NCBI GenBank assembly: GCA_948665105.1 | Contig: CAPNGW010000107.1 | Span: forward strand, 1-7,607 | Direction: 5' to 3' | DNA: 7,607 nt | From: an uncultured Lachnospiraceae bacterium | GTDB lineage: Bacteria > Bacillota > Clostridia > Lachnospirales > Lachnospiraceae | Part shown: piece after piece, positions 6,358 through 7,607 of the stretch | How the letters are laid out: each line of letters starts with the position of its first letter | How positions within the stretch are numbered: the first letter of the stretch is position 1 | Position numbers and translations under genes: made by a program | Notes under the pieces: generated by a model | Databases searched by the model: none | What the model was told of the DNA's origin: nothing | The model's input: only the letters and a program-made list of their open reading frames with translations

Positions 6358-7607
6358 TTATTTTCCTCGGAATCCTCCTGCCACAAAACGGCACACCTGC
6401 TGGCATTTGCAGCCCAGCCCATGCTTCATCACTCGCAAAATCCCCCACATTCCTGACTCCACATCCCATTTCAGGCTGCCGGAGCGATACAGGTAATCTC
6501 CCGGGCAGGAGACACCGCAGACAGGCTCTATCTCAGAAACTTTTCCAATGCTGATGGCTCCCTGAATGGGAATCACCCTGGCAAATGGGTCCAGAGGCTG
6601 CTGGGCCCACACGTGGTCATGGAGGGCGAAGCTTACATTTCTGGGCTTATCGGCTGGCATCACAGTGCGAAATACCACCCGCTCACCGGCATAAGCCTTC
6701 AACAGAGGGGTGGAAGGGTCTCCGTGTACCCGGCTGCTGAACACCTTGGAAATCCGTTTATCTCTGACAAGGCGATTATAAAACCGCTCACTTCTGTAAT
6801 TATAGCCCTTCTCTCCCGTATCCTCTGCGTCCACCGCTTCTCCGTCCCCTTCCGCAGTTTTAATCAGCTCCCCGTCCTCATCCAGAAGCCGAATCCCATT
6901 CTGGATAAAAATGACAAATTCCCGGAAGCTGTCAATCCCCGGTGCGGTGATGATCGCCTGCTCTTCGTATGTGCCTTTTTTCATGGACATATTCCGAAAC
7001 CAGTCCGCCCCGGCGGGCTCAATGATAATGGTTCCAAAGAGTCCGTGATACCGGTGATTTCTCATGTCTCCGAAGGATTGTATGAGACAGGCACCGTACT
7101 CCTTATCCGCATACCAGAGGTATTTGCGGCTCTCTCCCGGAGCCACGGTCTGCTCCTTGAGATTATAGCCCACATTGATGCCGGAGTCCGCCGCCGCATC
7201 ATAATGCAGAAACTGAGGATTTAAGGACACCCGCGCAGAGGGCTGGTATTCCCTGTCCAGGGGCACCCTGGGGTAGTCAAAATATGGTACGGGCTTCTCA
7301 AAGAGATTGTGGAGGGTAATCTCAATCCACTCTCCCACATGTGCCCGAAGAATCAAAGGCTTTATCTTCTGCTTTCCACACCGCACCCCTTCAATCTCTT
7401 CCACGGGCACAAACACCAGTCCGTCCGGGTCGTGATCGCCGTAGCGGTTGTAGACAATTTCCGTCTGAATGGCGGCAATCTCAAATTTGCGAATCACAGC
7501 GTCCTTGCCCGGGCAGGGAGGCAGCGGAATCATCTGGCTCCTTCCCTGGCAGAGGGGCAGTAAGCAGTCCTTCCTTTTGTCATACACCCGGATGATGCCC
7601 CAAAGCC
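6358..7607 (-). CDS. Multicopper-oxidase-like cupredoxin protein, N-terminal part outside window
   Basis: The frame is open to the right edge, so the start is missing; 415 full residues are visible, ending in TAA. The visible start LWGIIRVYD matches the end motif GMWGILRV at visible residues 385-392, so the edge cuts a previous cupredoxin domain and two more follow (about 37-199 and 216-392). Hallmarks include GDMRNHRYHGLFGTIIIEPAG (around 179-199), VHGDPSTPLLKAYAGERVVF and SFALHDHVW. These place it with large multidomain multicopper oxidases. Several positions where copper ligands are expected look replaced: SLNPQF near the first histidine pair, and YLYRSGSLKW where a His-Cys-His-x3-His motif would stand. 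An H-D-H pair (329 and 331) remains. The C-terminal tail has three cysteines as C-x-C-x3-C (399, 401, 405). It may be a non-oxidase cupredoxin or use only some copper sites; location cannot be judged without the N-terminus. Confidence 0.8.
   Translation of the reverse strand, partial: LWGIIRVYDKRKDCLLPLCQGRSQMIPLPPCPGKDAVIRKFEIAAIQTEIVYNRYGDHDPDGLVFVPVEEIEGVRCGKQKIKPLILRAHVGEWIEITLHNLFEKPVPYFDYPRVPLDREYQPSARVSLNPQFLHYDAAADSGINVGYNLKEQTVAPGESRKYLWYADKEYGACLIQSFGDMRNHRYHGLFGTIIIEPAGADWFRNMSMKKGTYEEQAIITAPGIDSFREFVIFIQNGIRLLDEDGELIKTAEGDGEAVDAEDTGEKGYNYRSERFYNRLVRDKRISKVFSSRVHGDPSTPLLKAYAGERVVFRTVMPADKPRNVSFALHDHVWAQQPLDPFARVIPIQGAISIGKVSEIEPVCGVSCPGDYLYRSGSLKWDVESGMWGILRVMKHGLGCKCQQVCRFVAGGFRGK

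Noticed and set aside
6161..6496. Plus-strand open frame over the cupredoxin gene end and the intergenic region
   Set aside because: It has no ribosome binding site, overlaps a clear minus-strand gene, and its low-complexity translation matches no family I know.

Overview
The window looks like chromosomal DNA from a Gram-positive anaerobe of the class Clostridia, most likely a Lachnospiraceae-type gut bacterium. This is an inference from by-eye features only: a G+C content near one half, strong AGGAGA-type ribosome binding sites, sigma-A promoter elements, a YesN-like AraC regulator, and the mix of TetR, MefA-like MFS and FtsX/MacB-type ABC genes. No genus can be assigned.

Layout. At the left edge is the 3' part of a plus-strand AraC-family regulator (1-891). 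Everything else is on the minus strand and reads right to left. A gene cut by the right edge encodes a multicopper-oxidase-like cupredoxin protein (6358-7607), followed by a long-stem terminator-like hairpin (6228-6277). A 371-base intergenic region (5987-6357) then carries repeats and a well-formed promoter and operator for a TetR-family repressor gene (5348-5986). After a short hairpin come an MFS efflux transporter of the MefA-like type (3981-5240), a duplicated-FtsX ABC permease (1709-4006) and its ATPase (940-1686). The MFS and permease genes overlap by 26 bases and the permease and ATPase genes are 22 bases apart, so these three are almost certainly one operon. The ATPase gene converges on the AraC gene across 48 bases.

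How the parts work together. The window is best read as a TetR-controlled double-efflux locus. The repressor promoter (TTGACA, 17 bases, TAGAAT) is followed at once by a perfect 17-base palindrome. A 25-base block around that palindrome recurs, without gaps and with 19 of 25 identities, just downstream of the -10-like TATACT of the MFS gene, next to its ribosome binding site. This predicts that one TetR protein represses itself and the operon, and that its ligand induces both an MFS pump and an ABC exporter. The ligand and the transported compounds cannot be told from sequence.

The strongest points for a second look are the shared operator, the pairing of an MFS pump with a MacB/FtsX-type ABC system under one TetR, a possible attenuator-like hairpin choice between tetR and the MFS gene, and a multicopper-oxidase-like protein whose usual copper-ligand positions appear largely replaced. 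Nothing here proves a new system. There is no tRNA, rRNA, CRISPR array, insertion sequence or attachment site that I can support.
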